Source of the DNA: Desulfuromonadaceae bacterium
GTDB lineage: Bacteria > Desulfobacterota > Desulfuromonadia > Desulfuromonadales > Desulfuromonadaceae
Assembly (NCBI GenBank): GCA_027065245.1
Contig: JAMOOS010000329.1
Span: 1 to 28,102 of the forward strand
Direction of reading: 5' to 3'
Length of the DNA stretch: 28,102 bases
Part shown: piece after piece, positions 1 to 9,016 of the stretch
How the letters are laid out: every line of letters begins with the position of its first letter
Position numbering within the stretch: position 1 is the first letter of the stretch
The notes under the pieces: generated by a model
Told to the model about the DNA's origin: nothing
Database searches by the model: none
The model's input: only the letters and a program-made list of their open reading frames with translations
Program-made: the position numbers and the translations under genes

Positions 1-1
1 C

Positions 2-136
2 GCCAACGAGCCGTTGGATGTGTACGTCAATTCCCGCCTGATCGCTCGGGGGGAAGTGGTGCTGGTGGATGATAAACTCGGTTTACGTCTTACCGATGTG
101 GTCAGTCCGGCAGAACGTATCGAGAATCTGGGTTAG
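2..136 (+). CDS. fliN: Flagellar motor switch protein FliN, C-terminal fragment
   Basis: The window opens inside this gene. Reading from base 2 gives 44 residues before a TAG stop at 134-136. The fragment contains PLDVYVNSRLIARGEVVLVD followed by a short LRLTDVVSP segment, which is the typical end of the FliN/SpoA (surface presentation of antigens) domain. FliN forms part of the cytoplasmic C-ring that switches rotation and docks export cargo. The next gene, fliO, starts three bases after the stop, which fits the usual fliN-fliO-fliP order. The N-terminal part lies outside the window, so total length and start cannot be judged. Confidence 0.85.
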   Translation, partial: ANEPLDVYVNSRLIARGEVVLVDDKLGLRLTDVVSPAERIENLG

Positions 137-139
137 CTC

Positions 140-547
140 GTGTTCGCGCGCCTGTTGACAGCCGTTGTAGCTGCCGTCGTGTTGTTTCCGCCTGCAGGTT
201 GGTGCGCCGCTGGCAGCAGTATCTCCGACGAGTTGCTGCCCATGAGTATCAAGGTGCTGGGGGCCCTGGCGCTGGTGCTGGGGCTGATGCTGGCGTTGTA
301 CGCCGTCTTGAAGCGCAGCGGTCGCTGGCTGCCGTCCGCTCGGGGGGGCAGTATAAAAATTATCGAGGTGCGCTCTCTGGCGCCGCGTAACATGCTGTAT
401 CTTATTCAGGTTAAAGATCGTACCCTGCTGGTTGCCAGCAGTGCCGAGGGGGTTCATACCCTGTCAAGTTGGGATGAGCCGGGAGTTTTTGCCGCTGTAT
501 TGGATCAAGCGGTGGAGAAACAGATGCCTGCTGCGGAGGAAGAATGA
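140..547 (+). CDS. fliO: Flagellar biosynthesis protein FliO
   Basis: This 135-residue protein starts with GTG and has an N-terminal hydrophobic signal-like segment (about residues 5-23). A second strong transmembrane helix follows (about residues 36-60, with LGALALVLGLMLALYAVLKR), and then a small cytoplasmic domain containing IKIIEVRSLAPRNMLYLIQV. That layout and motif are characteristic of FliO, which helps assemble the FliP ring of the flagellar export gate. The gene sits between fliN and fliP, and its TGA stop overlaps the fliP ATG (ATGA), implying translational coupling. A run of seven G lies at 342-348 inside the gene. The identification rests on topology, motif and position, since FliO is poorly conserved in sequence. 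Confidence 0.88.
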   Translation: MFARLLTAVVAAVVLFPPAGWCAAGSSISDELLPMSIKVLGALALVLGLMLALYAVLKRSGRWLPSARGGSIKIIEVRSLAPRNMLYLIQVKDRTLLVASSAEGVHTLSSWDEPGVFAAVLDQAVEKQMPAAEEE

Positions 548-1290
548 AAAAACTGGCCGGAATTATCGCCGTTGCGCTTGCCGGTGCCGGTATTGCCACT
601 GTTGCCGGAGCGGTTGATCTGCCGAGTATCACCATCGGTATGAAAAACGCGTCCTCGCCGGAGCAGGTTTCTACGGCACTGCAGATTCTGCTGGTTCTGA
701 CCATATTCTCCATTGCACCGGCTATTCTGCTCATGACCACGTCGTTCGTGCGCGTGGTGGTGGTGTTGTCGTTTATCCGCCAGGCCATGGGAACCCAGCA
801 GATGCCGCCCAATCAGGTTATCGTTGGTCTGGCCTTGTTTCTCACCTTTTTTATCATGTCGCCGGTGTACAGTGTGGTTAATCAGAAGGCTCTGCAGCCG
901 TATCTCAAGGGGAAAATCAGTCAGCAGCAGGCATTTGATACGGCGGTGCAACCTGTTCGTGATTTCATGTTTCGCCAAACGCGGGAAAAAGATCTCGCTT
1001 TGCTGGTGGAGATTTCCGGCAATCCGCAGCCAGACGACCGCCAGGCGGTAAAAACAACCACCCTTATTCCAGCGTTTATGCTCTCCGAATTGAATCGTGC
1101 CTTTCAGATTGGCTTCATGATTTACATCCCTTTTCTGGTTATCGACATGGTGGTGGCGTCGGTGTTGATGTCCATGGGGATGATGATGCTGCCGCCGCCG
1201 ATAATCTCGTTGCCATTCAAGCTACTGCTGTTTGTGCTGGTGGATGGTTGGGGCCTGGTCGTGGGCTCTCTAGTGAAAAGTTTTTCATGA
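544..1290 (+). CDS. fliP: Flagellar export gate protein FliP
   Basis: FliP forms the core of the inner-membrane export gate together with FliQ and FliR. The 248-residue product has a cleavable-looking signal peptide (residues 1-23), which FliP usually has. It then carries the family signature around residues 58-95, including TTSFVRVVVVLSFIRQAMGT followed by QMPPNQVIVGLALFLT. The C-terminal membrane segments contain FQIGFMIYIPFLVIDMVVAS and the conserved MGMMMLPPPIISLPFKLLLF stretch. Length matches the family. A GGAGGA ribosome site at 535-540 precedes the ATG, which overlaps the fliO stop. Nothing is truncated or unusual. Confidence 0.96.
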   Translation: MKKLAGIIAVALAGAGIATVAGAVDLPSITIGMKNASSPEQVSTALQILLVLTIFSIAPAILLMTTSFVRVVVVLSFIRQAMGTQQMPPNQVIVGLALFLTFFIMSPVYSVVNQKALQPYLKGKISQQQAFDTAVQPVRDFMFRQTREKDLALLVEISGNPQPDDRQAVKTTTLIPAFMLSELNRAFQIGFMIYIPFLVIDMVVASVLMSMGMMMLPPPIISLPFKLLLFVLVDGWGLVVGSLVKSFS

Positions 1291-1302
1291 TGAGGCACTG
1301 TA

Positions 1303-1572
1303 ATGACTCCCGATTTTGTCATTGATATTGGTCGTGAAGCGGTGAAGACGGTGTTGCTGATCTCCGCGCCCATGTTGCTGGCCGGGCTGGTGGTTGGCTT
1401 GCTGGTGAGTATTTTTCAGGCCGCCACCCAGATAAACGAGCAGACCATGACCTTTATCCCCAAAATCGTGGCGGTGCTGGTGGCGCTGATACTGTTTGCG
1501 CCGTGGATTATCAGAGTAATGCTGGCATTCACAAATAACATATTTCACAGCATCACATTACTGGGAGGGTAG
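1303..1572 (+). CDS. fliQ: Flagellar export gate protein FliQ
   Basis: This short 89-residue protein has two transmembrane helices, at about residues 17-39 and 52-74. They are separated by the conserved polar stretch FQAATQINEQTMTFIPKI, which is the hallmark of FliQ. FliQ packs around FliP and FliR in the helical export gate. The gene lies 12 bases after fliP and 6 bases before fliR, and its length is the family norm of 89 residues. Confidence 0.95.
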   Translation: MTPDFVIDIGREAVKTVLLISAPMLLAGLVVGLLVSIFQAATQINEQTMTFIPKIVAVLVALILFAPWIIRVMLAFTNNIFHSITLLGG

Positions 1573-1578
1573 CCACAG

Positions 1579-2364
1579 ATGCAGGGACTGCCGATACCCA
1601 TAGATAAGGTGCAGATGGCGCTGATTTGCCTGGCGCGCCTGGCGGGAATCTTCGGTAGTATGCCGGTATTCGGCAGCAGTATGGCTACACCGCGGGCAAA
1701 GGCAACGCTGGCAGTGCTGCTGACGCTGGTAATTTTCCCTGCGGTACAGCAGTATATCCCGGCGCATAGCTTTCAGCCGATGGCACTGGGAGTGCTGGTG
1801 GCCAGCGAGGCGATGCTGGGTATCATGCTCGGTTTCGTGGCGCGCATCATATTTACCGCCGCCGAGTTTGGCGGTACCATCGTCGGCTACCAGATGGGTT
1901 TTGCCGCCGCCAATGTTTACGATCCGCAGAATCAGCGTCAGGTGTCGCTGATTTCCCAGTTTCAAAATGTTTTCGCGGTGCTGATTTTTCTCGCCCTTGA
2001 TGTTCATCACGATATTCTGCGCGTTATGGTCGATTCCTACCGTCTGCTGCCGCCAGGTGATCTCAACTTTTCCGGCAATGCCGTGCCGTTTATCATGACC
2101 CTCACCGGCAATATGTTTGTGCTGGCTATCCGTTTCAGCGCGCCGATTCTGGCGGTACTGCTGCTGTCCGGCCTGGTGTTGGGGATACTGTCGCGGGTGT
2201 TCCCCCAGCTCAATGTATTCATGTTATCGTTCCCCATCAATATTGCCATGGCGTTTATTATTCTCGGTCTTACCATGAACCTCATAGCGGCGTTGCTTAG
2301 TCGTGAGTTTGCCATCCTGCCGGAGCATATGGAGCGGCTGGTGGTACTTCTGAAGGGGGGCTGA
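1579..2364 (+). CDS. fliR: Flagellar export gate protein FliR
   Basis: The 261-residue product is an integral membrane protein with about six hydrophobic segments. It shows FliR features: LARLAGIFGSMPVFGSS near the N terminus, GFVARIIFTAAEFGGTIVGY in the first third, and LGILSRVFPQLNVFMLSFPI near the C terminus. FliR completes the FliPQR export gate. A GGGAGGG purine run (1563-1569) precedes the start. The TGA stop shares one base with the flhB ATG at 2364, so translation is probably coupled to FlhB, its structural partner. Confidence 0.95.
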   Translation: MQGLPIPIDKVQMALICLARLAGIFGSMPVFGSSMATPRAKATLAVLLTLVIFPAVQQYIPAHSFQPMALGVLVASEAMLGIMLGFVARIIFTAAEFGGTIVGYQMGFAAANVYDPQNQRQVSLISQFQNVFAVLIFLALDVHHDILRVMVDSYRLLPPGDLNFSGNAVPFIMTLTGNMFVLAIRFSAPILAVLLLSGLVLGILSRVFPQLNVFMLSFPINIAMAFIILGLTMNLIAALLSREFAILPEHMERLVVLLKGG

Positions 2365-3425
2365 TGGCGGAGGAGTCCGGCCAGGAACGCACCGAACAGG
2401 CCACAGCCAAGCGGCGTGAGGATTTCCGTAAAAAAGGGCAGGTTGCCCAGAGCAAGGAGATCAACACCGCCGCGTTGCTGTCGGTCATGTTGCTCGTGTG
2501 GTATTTTTATGCCGCCTCGTTTTGGCAGAAACTGGCGTGGATGGTGCACCATTTGCTGGAACAGACCTGTCACCTTATAATTACCCCGCTGACGGTGATG
2601 CAACTGTTGCTGTTCAGTGCCAAAAATGCTGCCATGCTGCTGATGCCGTTGTTTCTTGCCGTGCTGGTGGTCGGTTTTCTGGCCAGTTATCTGCAGATCG
2701 GCTGGCTGTTTACCACCGAGCCGCTGAAGCCGGATTTCTCCAAACTCGATCCTGTCAAAGGGGCGGGGCGGTTCATCTCCAAACGCTCCCTGGTGGAGTT
2801 GCTCAAATCGTTGGCCAAGGTGCTGCTGGTCGGGTTTGTCGCTTACAAGACCGTGTTCGACCAGTTCGGCAATGCGCTGTATCTGGTGGATATGGACGTG
2901 GTTGAGACCCTCAAATATGTCGGTTCGGTCTCGTTGTCGGTCCTGTTTCGCTGTTGCGGCGTGATGCTGCTGCTGGCACTGCTCGATTTTCTCTTTGTCC
3001 GCTGGGAAATGGAAGAGAAGATGAAGATGACCAAGCAGGAGCAGAAGGAGGAGTTCAAAGAGAGCGAGGGCGACCCGCAGCTCAAAGCGCGGGTGCGTTC
3101 CCTGCAGCAGGAGATGGCGCGCAACCGCATGATGACCGAGGTGCCCAAGGCCGATGTGGTTATTACCAACCCAACTCACCTGTCGGTGGCTATCCGCTAT
3201 GAACAGGGTAAAATGGATGCGCCGCAGGTGGTGGCCAAAGGTGCCGACCATCTGGCGCTTAAAATTCGTGAGGTAGCGCGCGAACACAATATTCCTCTGG
3301 TAGAGAACGTCGCAGTGGCACGGGTATTGTATAAAGTAGATCTTGGTGCCGTGGTGCCTGAACACATGTTCAAGGCCGTGGCCGAGATTCTTGCCTATGT
3401 CTACAGTTTGAAAAAGCGACGTTAA
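2364..3425 (+). CDS. flhB: Flagellar export switch protein FlhB
   Basis: FlhB switches the export apparatus from rod/hook substrates to filament substrates. The 353-residue protein starts with the usual charged segment (SGQERTEQATAKRREDFRKK), has four transmembrane helices (about residues 35-210), and ends in the autocleaving cytoplasmic domain. The autocleavage motif NPTH is intact at residues 269-272 (bases 3168-3179), within VVITNPTHLSVAIRY. A charged linker of about residues 210-250 connects membrane and cytoplasmic parts. It overlaps fliR by one base and precedes flhA by three bases. Intact cleavage residues suggest a functional substrate-specificity switch. Confidence 0.97.
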   Translation: MAEESGQERTEQATAKRREDFRKKGQVAQSKEINTAALLSVMLLVWYFYAASFWQKLAWMVHHLLEQTCHLIITPLTVMQLLLFSAKNAAMLLMPLFLAVLVVGFLASYLQIGWLFTTEPLKPDFSKLDPVKGAGRFISKRSLVELLKSLAKVLLVGFVAYKTVFDQFGNALYLVDMDVVETLKYVGSVSLSVLFRCCGVMLLLALLDFLFVRWEMEEKMKMTKQEQKEEFKESEGDPQLKARVRSLQQEMARNRMMTEVPKADVVITNPTHLSVAIRYEQGKMDAPQVVAKGADHLALKIREVAREHNIPLVENVAVARVLYKVDLGAVVPEHMFKAVAEILAYVYSLKKRR

Positions 3426-3428
3426 TCT

Positions 3429-5531
3429 ATGTTTGCAGCAGTAACAGACAACCGTTGGTTCAAAATACTTGTGCGCAGCGATATTATTGTATCGCTGGGG
3501 CTGGTCATGGTGCTGATGCTCATGATTCTGCCCCTGCCGCCGCTGCTGCTGGATATTTTTCTCTCCCTCAATATCACCATCGCCCTGCTGATTCTCATCA
3601 TCAGTCTGTATACCTCCCGTTCGGTGGAGTTTGCCGTATTTCCGGCGGTATTGCTTGCTACCACTTTGTTTCGGCTGTCGCTCAATGTCGCGTCCACGCG
3701 TCTTATTCTCCTCCATGGTGAGGAGGGGCCGGGAGCGGCCGGTGCGGTTATAAAATCGTTCGGCCAGTTTGTTGTCGGCGGCAACTATGTAGTCGGTATT
3801 GTGGTGTTTGTTATCCTGGTGCTGATCAACTTTATGGTTATCACCAAAGGTGCCGGGCGGGTAGCTGAAGTTGCCGCCCGTTTTACCCTGGACGCCATGC
3901 CCGGCAAGCAGATGGCCATTGACGCCGATCTCAATGCCGGTCTTATCGATGATCAGGAAGCCAAGCGACGCCGCCAGGAAATTGCCAACGAGGCCGACTT
4001 CTATGGCGCCATGGACGGTGCCAGCAAGTTTGTGCGCGGTGACGCCATCGCCGGTATCATAATCACCATGATCAATATCGGTGCCGGTTTTGTCATCGGC
4101 GTGGTGCAGAAGGGGATGCCCGCCATGGAGGCGGCGCAGAACTACACCATCCTCACCGTTGGTGACGGTCTGGTGGGGCAGATTCCGGCGCTGATTATCT
4201 CTACCGCCGCCGGTATTCTGGTGACGCGCACCGCCGGTACCGGCAATTTTGGCAGTGACCTCAAAGAGCAGTTCAGTGTTCATCCCCAGGCATTGTGGGT
4301 GGTGTCGGCTATATTGTTGGCGTTTGCGTTGATTCCCGGCCTGCCGTTTATACCCTTTGTTACCTTGTCGCTTATTCTGGCATTGGTGGCATATCAAATG
4401 AACCGGACGGCGCAGCAGGAACAGGCACAAGAAGCCGAGCAGATGCAGGAAGCCGAGCGAGTCGCGGCACCTGAAGGGGAAGAAGATAACTATGACGAGA
4501 TGCTCAACGTCGATTTGCTGGAGCTTGAGGTTGGCTATGGCTTGATTCCGTTTGTTGACGCTGCGCAGGACGGTGAACTGCTGGCGCGAATCCGTACCAT
4601 TCGCAAGCAATTTGCCCTGGAATCGGGTTTTATCGTGCCGCCGGTGCATATCAAGGATAATTTGCAGCTCAAACCCAACGAGTACCGTTTTCTCCTCAAG
4701 GGAGTCAAGGTGGCCGGTGCCGAGATGCTGCCCGGTCACTACATGGCTATGAATCCCGGTGTGGCCACCGAAACCATCAAGGGGATTGCCACCGAGGAAC
4801 CGGCCTTCGGTCTGCCTGCCACATGGATATCTGAAGACAAAAAAGAACGCGCTCAGATCGCCGGTTATACGGTGGTGGATTGCACTACCGTTATGGCTAC
4901 TCATATCAGCGAAATCATAAAACGCTACGCGCATGAGTTGCTGGGGCGGCAAGAGGTACAGAACTTGCTAGATAACTTGAAGAAGAACTATCCCAAACTG
5001 GTCGAAGAACTGGTGCCGGATGTGTTGAGCCTCGGATTGATCATGCGGGTATTGAAAAATCTGCTGCGCGAGGATGTTTCCATCAGAGATTTGCGGACAA
5101 TTCTGGAGACCATGGCCGATAATGTCGGCAGCAATCCGGATCCGGACTGGTTGACCGAGGTGGTGCGTGCCGGGCTGGCGCGGCAGATAAGCAGCCGTTA
5201 TGTTCAGGACGATGACGTGCTGCCGGTGATTACGCTAGATCGTGCCCTGGAGGAGGAGGTGAACGCCTCTATTCAGCAGACCGAACAGGGCGGGCGCTAT
5301 CTGGCCATGGATCCGCACCGTGCTCAGCAGTTGCTCGACGCCATTGCCGAGCAGATTCAGCAGTTCGCGGGCGGCATGACCCCGGTGCTGTTGTGTTCGC
5401 CAACAATTCGACCCTATGTCAAAAAGCTGACGGAACGCTATCTGCCCAGCCTGGCAGTTATTTCCCACAACGAGATTGCTCCGCATCTCAAGGTGCGCTC
5501 GTTGGGTAACGTGAGGTTGAATGCAAGTTAA
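3429..5531 (+). CDS. flhA: Flagellar export protein FlhA
   Basis: FlhA is the largest export-gate component and forms the nonameric cytoplasmic ring that receives substrate-chaperone complexes. The 700-residue protein has an N-terminal half with about eight membrane helices. The family signature (FHIPEP region) lies around residues 75-100, containing FPAVLLATTLFRLSLNVAST. The cytoplasmic part starts after about residue 320 with an acidic linker (QEAEQMQEAERVAAPEGEED) and runs into the conserved C-terminal domain (LVPDVLSLGLIMRVLKNLL). Its length fits the family. Its end overlaps the flhF start by 11 bases, again suggesting coupled translation. Confidence 0.97.
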   Translation: MFAAVTDNRWFKILVRSDIIVSLGLVMVLMLMILPLPPLLLDIFLSLNITIALLILIISLYTSRSVEFAVFPAVLLATTLFRLSLNVASTRLILLHGEEGPGAAGAVIKSFGQFVVGGNYVVGIVVFVILVLINFMVITKGAGRVAEVAARFTLDAMPGKQMAIDADLNAGLIDDQEAKRRRQEIANEADFYGAMDGASKFVRGDAIAGIIITMINIGAGFVIGVVQKGMPAMEAAQNYTILTVGDGLVGQIPALIISTAAGILVTRTAGTGNFGSDLKEQFSVHPQALWVVSAILLAFALIPGLPFIPFVTLSLILALVAYQMNRTAQQEQAQEAEQMQEAERVAAPEGEEDNYDEMLNVDLLELEVGYGLIPFVDAAQDGELLARIRTIRKQFALESGFIVPPVHIKDNLQLKPNEYRFLLKGVKVAGAEMLPGHYMAMNPGVATETIKGIATEEPAFGLPATWISEDKKERAQIAGYTVVDCTTVMATHISEIIKRYAHELLGRQEVQNLLDNLKKNYPKLVEELVPDVLSLGLIMRVLKNLLREDVSIRDLRTILETMADNVGSNPDPDWLTEVVRAGLARQISSRYVQDDDVLPVITLDRALEEEVNASIQQTEQGGRYLAMDPHRAQQLLDAIAEQIQQFAGGMTPVLLCSPTIRPYVKKLTERYLPSLAVISHNEIAPHLKVRSLGNVRLNAS

Positions 5532-6867
5532 GGTATTCGAATCGGAAAATATGGATGCGGCGCTGCGCCAGATCAAGAAGGAGTTTGGCCCTGATGCGTT
5601 GATTCTGTCGTCGCGTACGGTGCGCAAGGGAGGACTGGGGCTGTTCGGCAAACCGGTGCTGGAGGTTACGGCGGCCATTGATGGAGCCGATCAGGCGGCG
5701 GCTGATGCGCCGGTTGCGCCGGTAACGCAGCCGACTGCCGACAAGGCGGCTGAGTATGCGCGTATTCAGCAGGCTGCTCTTGATAATAGTGATGATATCG
5801 ATTATCAGCAGGTGTGGTCGCAGACGTCACCGGCGGATGAGATTCAGCAACCGGCCCAGCAGGTACCCCGTCCCGACTTTCGTCCCGATCCGTATCAGAA
5901 TCAGAACCGGGCCGGGCGCGATAACGATGGCGTTGAGCAATTGCAGCGCGAAGTAGGTCAGTTGCGCGAGATGATCTCCTCGCTGGTGGATGAGCTGCCG
6001 GCCAAGCTGGAGCAGATGGCGCGGCCGCAACTGCGTCCGCTGGTGCCGCCGTATCCGGTTGCCGGTGGGGGCGCTGAAGGTGAGGACGAAACCGTGCGTG
6101 CCGCCTTAACCCGACTGGGAATCGAAGCGGAAGCGGCACATACCATTGCCCACTATGCGCGCAACAATCTCAGTGCCAGGCAGATTGCCGACCCGGCGGT
6201 GCTGAACGCCTTTTTTGTCAAGACTATTGCTGAACTGGTACAGACCACCGGTTCGCTGCTGCCACAGCCGGGCGAGCGCAAGCTGCTGTCCATGATTGGT
6301 CCTACCGGCGTGGGCAAGACCACCACTATTGCCAAGCTGGCGGCGGCATATCTGCTGTCCGGCGGACGTCAGGTGGCGCTAGTCACCATTGATACCTATC
6401 GTATCGCAGCGGTCGAGCAGCTCAAGGTGTATGGCGAGATCATGAATCTGCCGGTGGAAGTAGTGATGAACTGCGATGAGTTGAAGCGTGTACTGGAGCG
6501 CCACAGCAATAAGGATTTGATTCTTATCGATACCGCTGGTCGCAGTCCCAAGGACGATGTGAGCCTGCGCGAGTTGCAGGAGTTTATGGCCGTGGATGAT
6601 GCCATTGAGCCGCATCTGGTGTTGTCGGCCACCACGCGTGAACGCGATTTGTACGAGATATATAACCGTTTCAGTGTGCTGGAGCCGCGCAGCCTGCTGG
6701 TAACAAAACTGGATGAATGTGATAGTTTGGGTGTGTTGCTCAACATTCATCTGCGCAACAATTGTCCGTTGTCGTATCTGGCCAACGGGCAGAAAGTTCC
6801 TGAAGATCTGGTACTGGCTGATGCCGAGTTGGTTAGTGCCATGATCCTTGAACGCAGCGAGGGATAA
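5521..6867 (+). CDS. flhF: Flagellar placement GTPase FlhF (SRP-type)
   Basis: FlhF is an SRP-family GTPase that determines where, and with FlhG how many, flagella are built. The 448-residue product has an N-terminal B domain beginning MQVKVFESENMDAALRQIKK, then a Gln/Pro/Ala-rich variable linker (about residues 60-150), an N domain, and a C-terminal GTPase domain. The G1 motif GPTGVGKTT is at residues 260-268, followed by DTYRIAAVEQL, the G3 motif DTAGR and the G4-type TKLDE. All nucleotide-binding motifs look intact. It overlaps flhA by 11 bases and is followed by flhG, the standard pairing. Confidence 0.96.
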   Translation: MQVKVFESENMDAALRQIKKEFGPDALILSSRTVRKGGLGLFGKPVLEVTAAIDGADQAAADAPVAPVTQPTADKAAEYARIQQAALDNSDDIDYQQVWSQTSPADEIQQPAQQVPRPDFRPDPYQNQNRAGRDNDGVEQLQREVGQLREMISSLVDELPAKLEQMARPQLRPLVPPYPVAGGGAEGEDETVRAALTRLGIEAEAAHTIAHYARNNLSARQIADPAVLNAFFVKTIAELVQTTGSLLPQPGERKLLSMIGPTGVGKTTTIAKLAAAYLLSGGRQVALVTIDTYRIAAVEQLKVYGEIMNLPVEVVMNCDELKRVLERHSNKDLILIDTAGRSPKDDVSLRELQEFMAVDDAIEPHLVLSATTRERDLYEIYNRFSVLEPRSLLVTKLDECDSLGVLLNIHLRNNCPLSYLANGQKVPEDLVLADAELVSAMILERSEG

Positions 6868-6871
6868 TGTG

Positions 6872-7780
6872 ATGAAGGATGCGCACGAACATGCGGACCA
6901 GGCGGATACGTTACGCTCGTTAAGTGACCGGATCAGTGACGCGCCGCAGATGAGCGCCGGCAGCAACAAGGCGGCACGGGTGCTTTCTGTTACCAGCGGC
7001 AAGGGGGGAGTTGGCAAAACTGCCGTGGTGTCCAATGTCGCCGTTGCCCTGGGAAGAATGGGTAAAAAAGTATTGATTATCGACGCTGATCTCGGCCTGG
7101 CCAATATTGACGTGGTATTCGGCCTGGCGCCACGTTACAATCTCAATCACTTTTTTGCCGGCGAGCAGAGCCTTACCTCAATCCTCATCGATGGTCCCGC
7201 CGGTATTCAGATTCTACCGGCTGGCAGCGGCGCCCAGCAGTTCACTCACCTTGAAGCCAGCCACAAAATGCGCTTTCTCGACGAGCTGGAAACACTGCCT
7301 GGCGATTACGACGTGGTATTGATTGACACCGAGGCGGGAATTTCGGAAAATGTGACCTACTTTAATCAGGCGGCGCAGGATGTGCTGGTGGTAACTACGC
7401 CGGAACCCACCGCCATAACAGATGCTTACGCCCTGATGAAATTGCTGTCGTCCCAGTATCAGGAGAAGCGTTTCAATCTTGTCGTCAACTCGGTGCGTCA
7501 TGGTGACGAAGCGCTGGATGTGTACCGTAAGCTTACCATGGTGGCCAACCGCTATCTGGATATCTCCATAGATTTCATGGGCGGTATACCGTTTGATCGT
7601 AAAATGTACGAATCGGTGCGGCGGCAAAAGGTTATGGTGGAGATGTATCCCGGTCATAAGGTCAGTCAGGCGTTTGAGCGCCTGGCCAGTACCATGGTGG
7701 CGGATACACCCCATAACCAACCCAAAGGTTCGTTGCAGTTTTTCTGGAAGCGGTTACTCTCTTTAGGAAGCGGCGCGTAG
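6872..7780 (+). CDS. flhG: Flagellar number regulator FlhG (FleN/MinD-type ATPase)
   Basis: FlhG is a MinD/ParA-like ATPase that limits flagellar number, usually by acting on FlhF. From ATG 6872 the product is 302 residues. The deviant Walker A motif SGKGGVGKT is at residues 42-50, followed by VLIIDADLGLANIDVVFGL and the Walker B-like VVLIDTEAG, all typical of the family. An in-frame TTG at 6848 would add eight residues and overlap flhF, and GTG 6869 is also possible. I prefer ATG 6872 because a GAGGGA ribosome site lies about eight bases upstream. A C-terminal hydrophobic/basic tail (LQFFWKRLLSL) may act as a membrane-targeting helix. Confidence 0.95.
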   Translation: MKDAHEHADQADTLRSLSDRISDAPQMSAGSNKAARVLSVTSGKGGVGKTAVVSNVAVALGRMGKKVLIIDADLGLANIDVVFGLAPRYNLNHFFAGEQSLTSILIDGPAGIQILPAGSGAQQFTHLEASHKMRFLDELETLPGDYDVVLIDTEAGISENVTYFNQAAQDVLVVTTPEPTAITDAYALMKLLSSQYQEKRFNLVVNSVRHGDEALDVYRKLTMVANRYLDISIDFMGGIPFDRKMYESVRRQKVMVEMYPGHKVSQAFERLASTMVADTPHNQPKGSLQFFWKRLLSLGSGA

Positions 7781-7786
7781 GCGATA

Positions 7787-8518
7787 ATGGACACAACTTA
7801 CAGCTATAAACCGGCAGTCGGTCATGACAAAAAAGAGCTGGTAAAGGCCAACATGCCGCTGGTGCGGATAGTGGTGGAGCGGATGCGTGCCCAGGTGCCG
7901 TCGTTTGTTACCAAAGACGATATGACCAGTGCTGCCATGATGGGGTTGATGGACGCCGCTACCCGTTTTGATCCCTCGCGCGGCATCATGTTCAAAACCT
8001 TTGCCGAGCGGCGCATGCGCGGCGCTATTTATGACGAAATGCGCAAGATGGACTGGTTTTCCCGCTCGCTGCGCGAAAAGCAGGGGCGCATAAGCAAAAC
8101 CATCCATACGGTGGAGCAGCGTCTCGGACGCGAGGCCAGCGAGGAGGAGATCGCCGCTGAACTAGGGATGAGTCTGGACGATTATCGCCACATGCTCAAT
8201 CAGGTGTGCCATCTGGGTTGTGTCAGCCTCAACGAAACGCTGGATTCCACAGAAGATGGCAGTAACTTTCTCGATATGCTTGCCGACGATTCACCCAGTG
8301 TGCAGCAGCAGATCGAGCATAGCGAACTGGCTCAGACAATTGCTGCTCAGCTGGAAAAGCTGACCGAAAAGGAACGGCTGGTAATCTCGCTGTATTACTA
8401 CGAAGAACTGACGCAAAAAGAAATTGCCGAGGTTCTCGGGCTGACTGAAGGGCGGATATCGCAGTTGCACAGTCAGGCGTTAGTGAAACTTAAAGTTAAA
8501 CTGTCGCGAGCGCTGTGA
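7787..8518 (+). CDS. fliA: Flagellar RNA polymerase sigma factor FliA (sigma-28)
   Basis: FliA directs RNA polymerase to late flagellar promoters. The 243-residue protein shows region 2 (about residues 25-95, with SAAMMGLMDAATRFDPSRG and FKTFAERRMRGAIYDEMRKM), region 3 (LGREASEEEIAAELGMS) and region 4 at the C terminus (LTEKERLVISLYYYEELTQK followed by the helix-turn-helix EIAEVLGLTEGRISQLHSQA). Size and motif order match FliA/WhiG sigma factors. It is six bases downstream of flhG, and the next gene overlaps its stop. A sigma-28-like promoter about 500 bases downstream, ahead of flgF, is a plausible target. The anti-sigma gene flgM is not in the window. Confidence 0.96.
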   Translation: MDTTYSYKPAVGHDKKELVKANMPLVRIVVERMRAQVPSFVTKDDMTSAAMMGLMDAATRFDPSRGIMFKTFAERRMRGAIYDEMRKMDWFSRSLREKQGRISKTIHTVEQRLGREASEEEIAAELGMSLDDYRHMLNQVCHLGCVSLNETLDSTEDGSNFLDMLADDSPSVQQQIEHSELAQTIAAQLEKLTEKERLVISLYYYEELTQKEIAEVLGLTEGRISQLHSQALVKLKVKLSRAL

Positions 8519-8985
8519 TGACCGCAGCCACCTCCATGCAGAATGTCAGCGACCTGATTGCCGCCATAACCGCCGTACCGCAGCTTGACCTGATGATAAC
8601 TGCGCTTCTGATGCTGCTGTTTGCCATCATCCTGCTGCGGATGCGTCGCCAGCTTCAGCGCGAGCGGCGTCGCCGCAAGGAGATCGACAAGCAGCTTCTT
8701 AACGCGTTGCAGCGTATTACCCGCCTAGAAGATCAGCTGGATAGCTTGGCGACTGCTCCGTCCGCTGCCGCCGCCAAAGAAACAGCCATAACCAGCGCCG
8801 AGCTGAAAACCCGCCTGCAGACCCCCAACAGCGGAGGCAGTGCTCCCGATAAATATCGCCATGTAGCCGCTCTTGCCGCTCAAGGCATGAGTACCGAACA
8901 GATTGCCGAAGTGCTCAAAATCTCCCTGCCCGAAGCCAATCAATTGGTGTCACTGGCTCGTATCGCCTCCAGTAAAGCAGAGTAG
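8518..8985 (+). CDS. DUF2802-type membrane-anchored protein of flagellar operon
   Basis: The 155-residue product has one N-terminal transmembrane helix (about residues 23-41, LMITALLMLLFAIILLRMRR). A highly basic coiled-coil segment (about 42-80) and an Ala/Thr-rich linker follow. The C-terminal segment YRHVAALAAQGMSTEQIAEV continues into LKISLPEANQLVSLAR and resembles a small helix-turn-helix. This layout matches DUF2802 proteins, which commonly lie between fliA and the rod genes in deltaproteobacteria; their function is not established. The ATG shares one base with the fliA stop; GTG 8515 is an alternative start. It may be a membrane-tethered regulator, but that is inference. Confidence 0.75.
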   Translation: MTAATSMQNVSDLIAAITAVPQLDLMITALLMLLFAIILLRMRRQLQRERRRRKEIDKQLLNALQRITRLEDQLDSLATAPSAAAAKETAITSAELKTRLQTPNSGGSAPDKYRHVAALAAQGMSTEQIAEVLKISLPEANQLVSLARIASSKAE

Positions 8986-9016
8986 CTGTATACTCCCCGT
9001 TTCAGTTGATAAAAGC

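Noticed and set aside
2037..4952. A 971-codon open frame on the minus strand opposite fliR, flhB and flhA.
   Set aside because: Its product is rich in His, Gln and Arg with no domain pattern, and it lies fully antisense to well-recognised genes. It is a codon-bias shadow.
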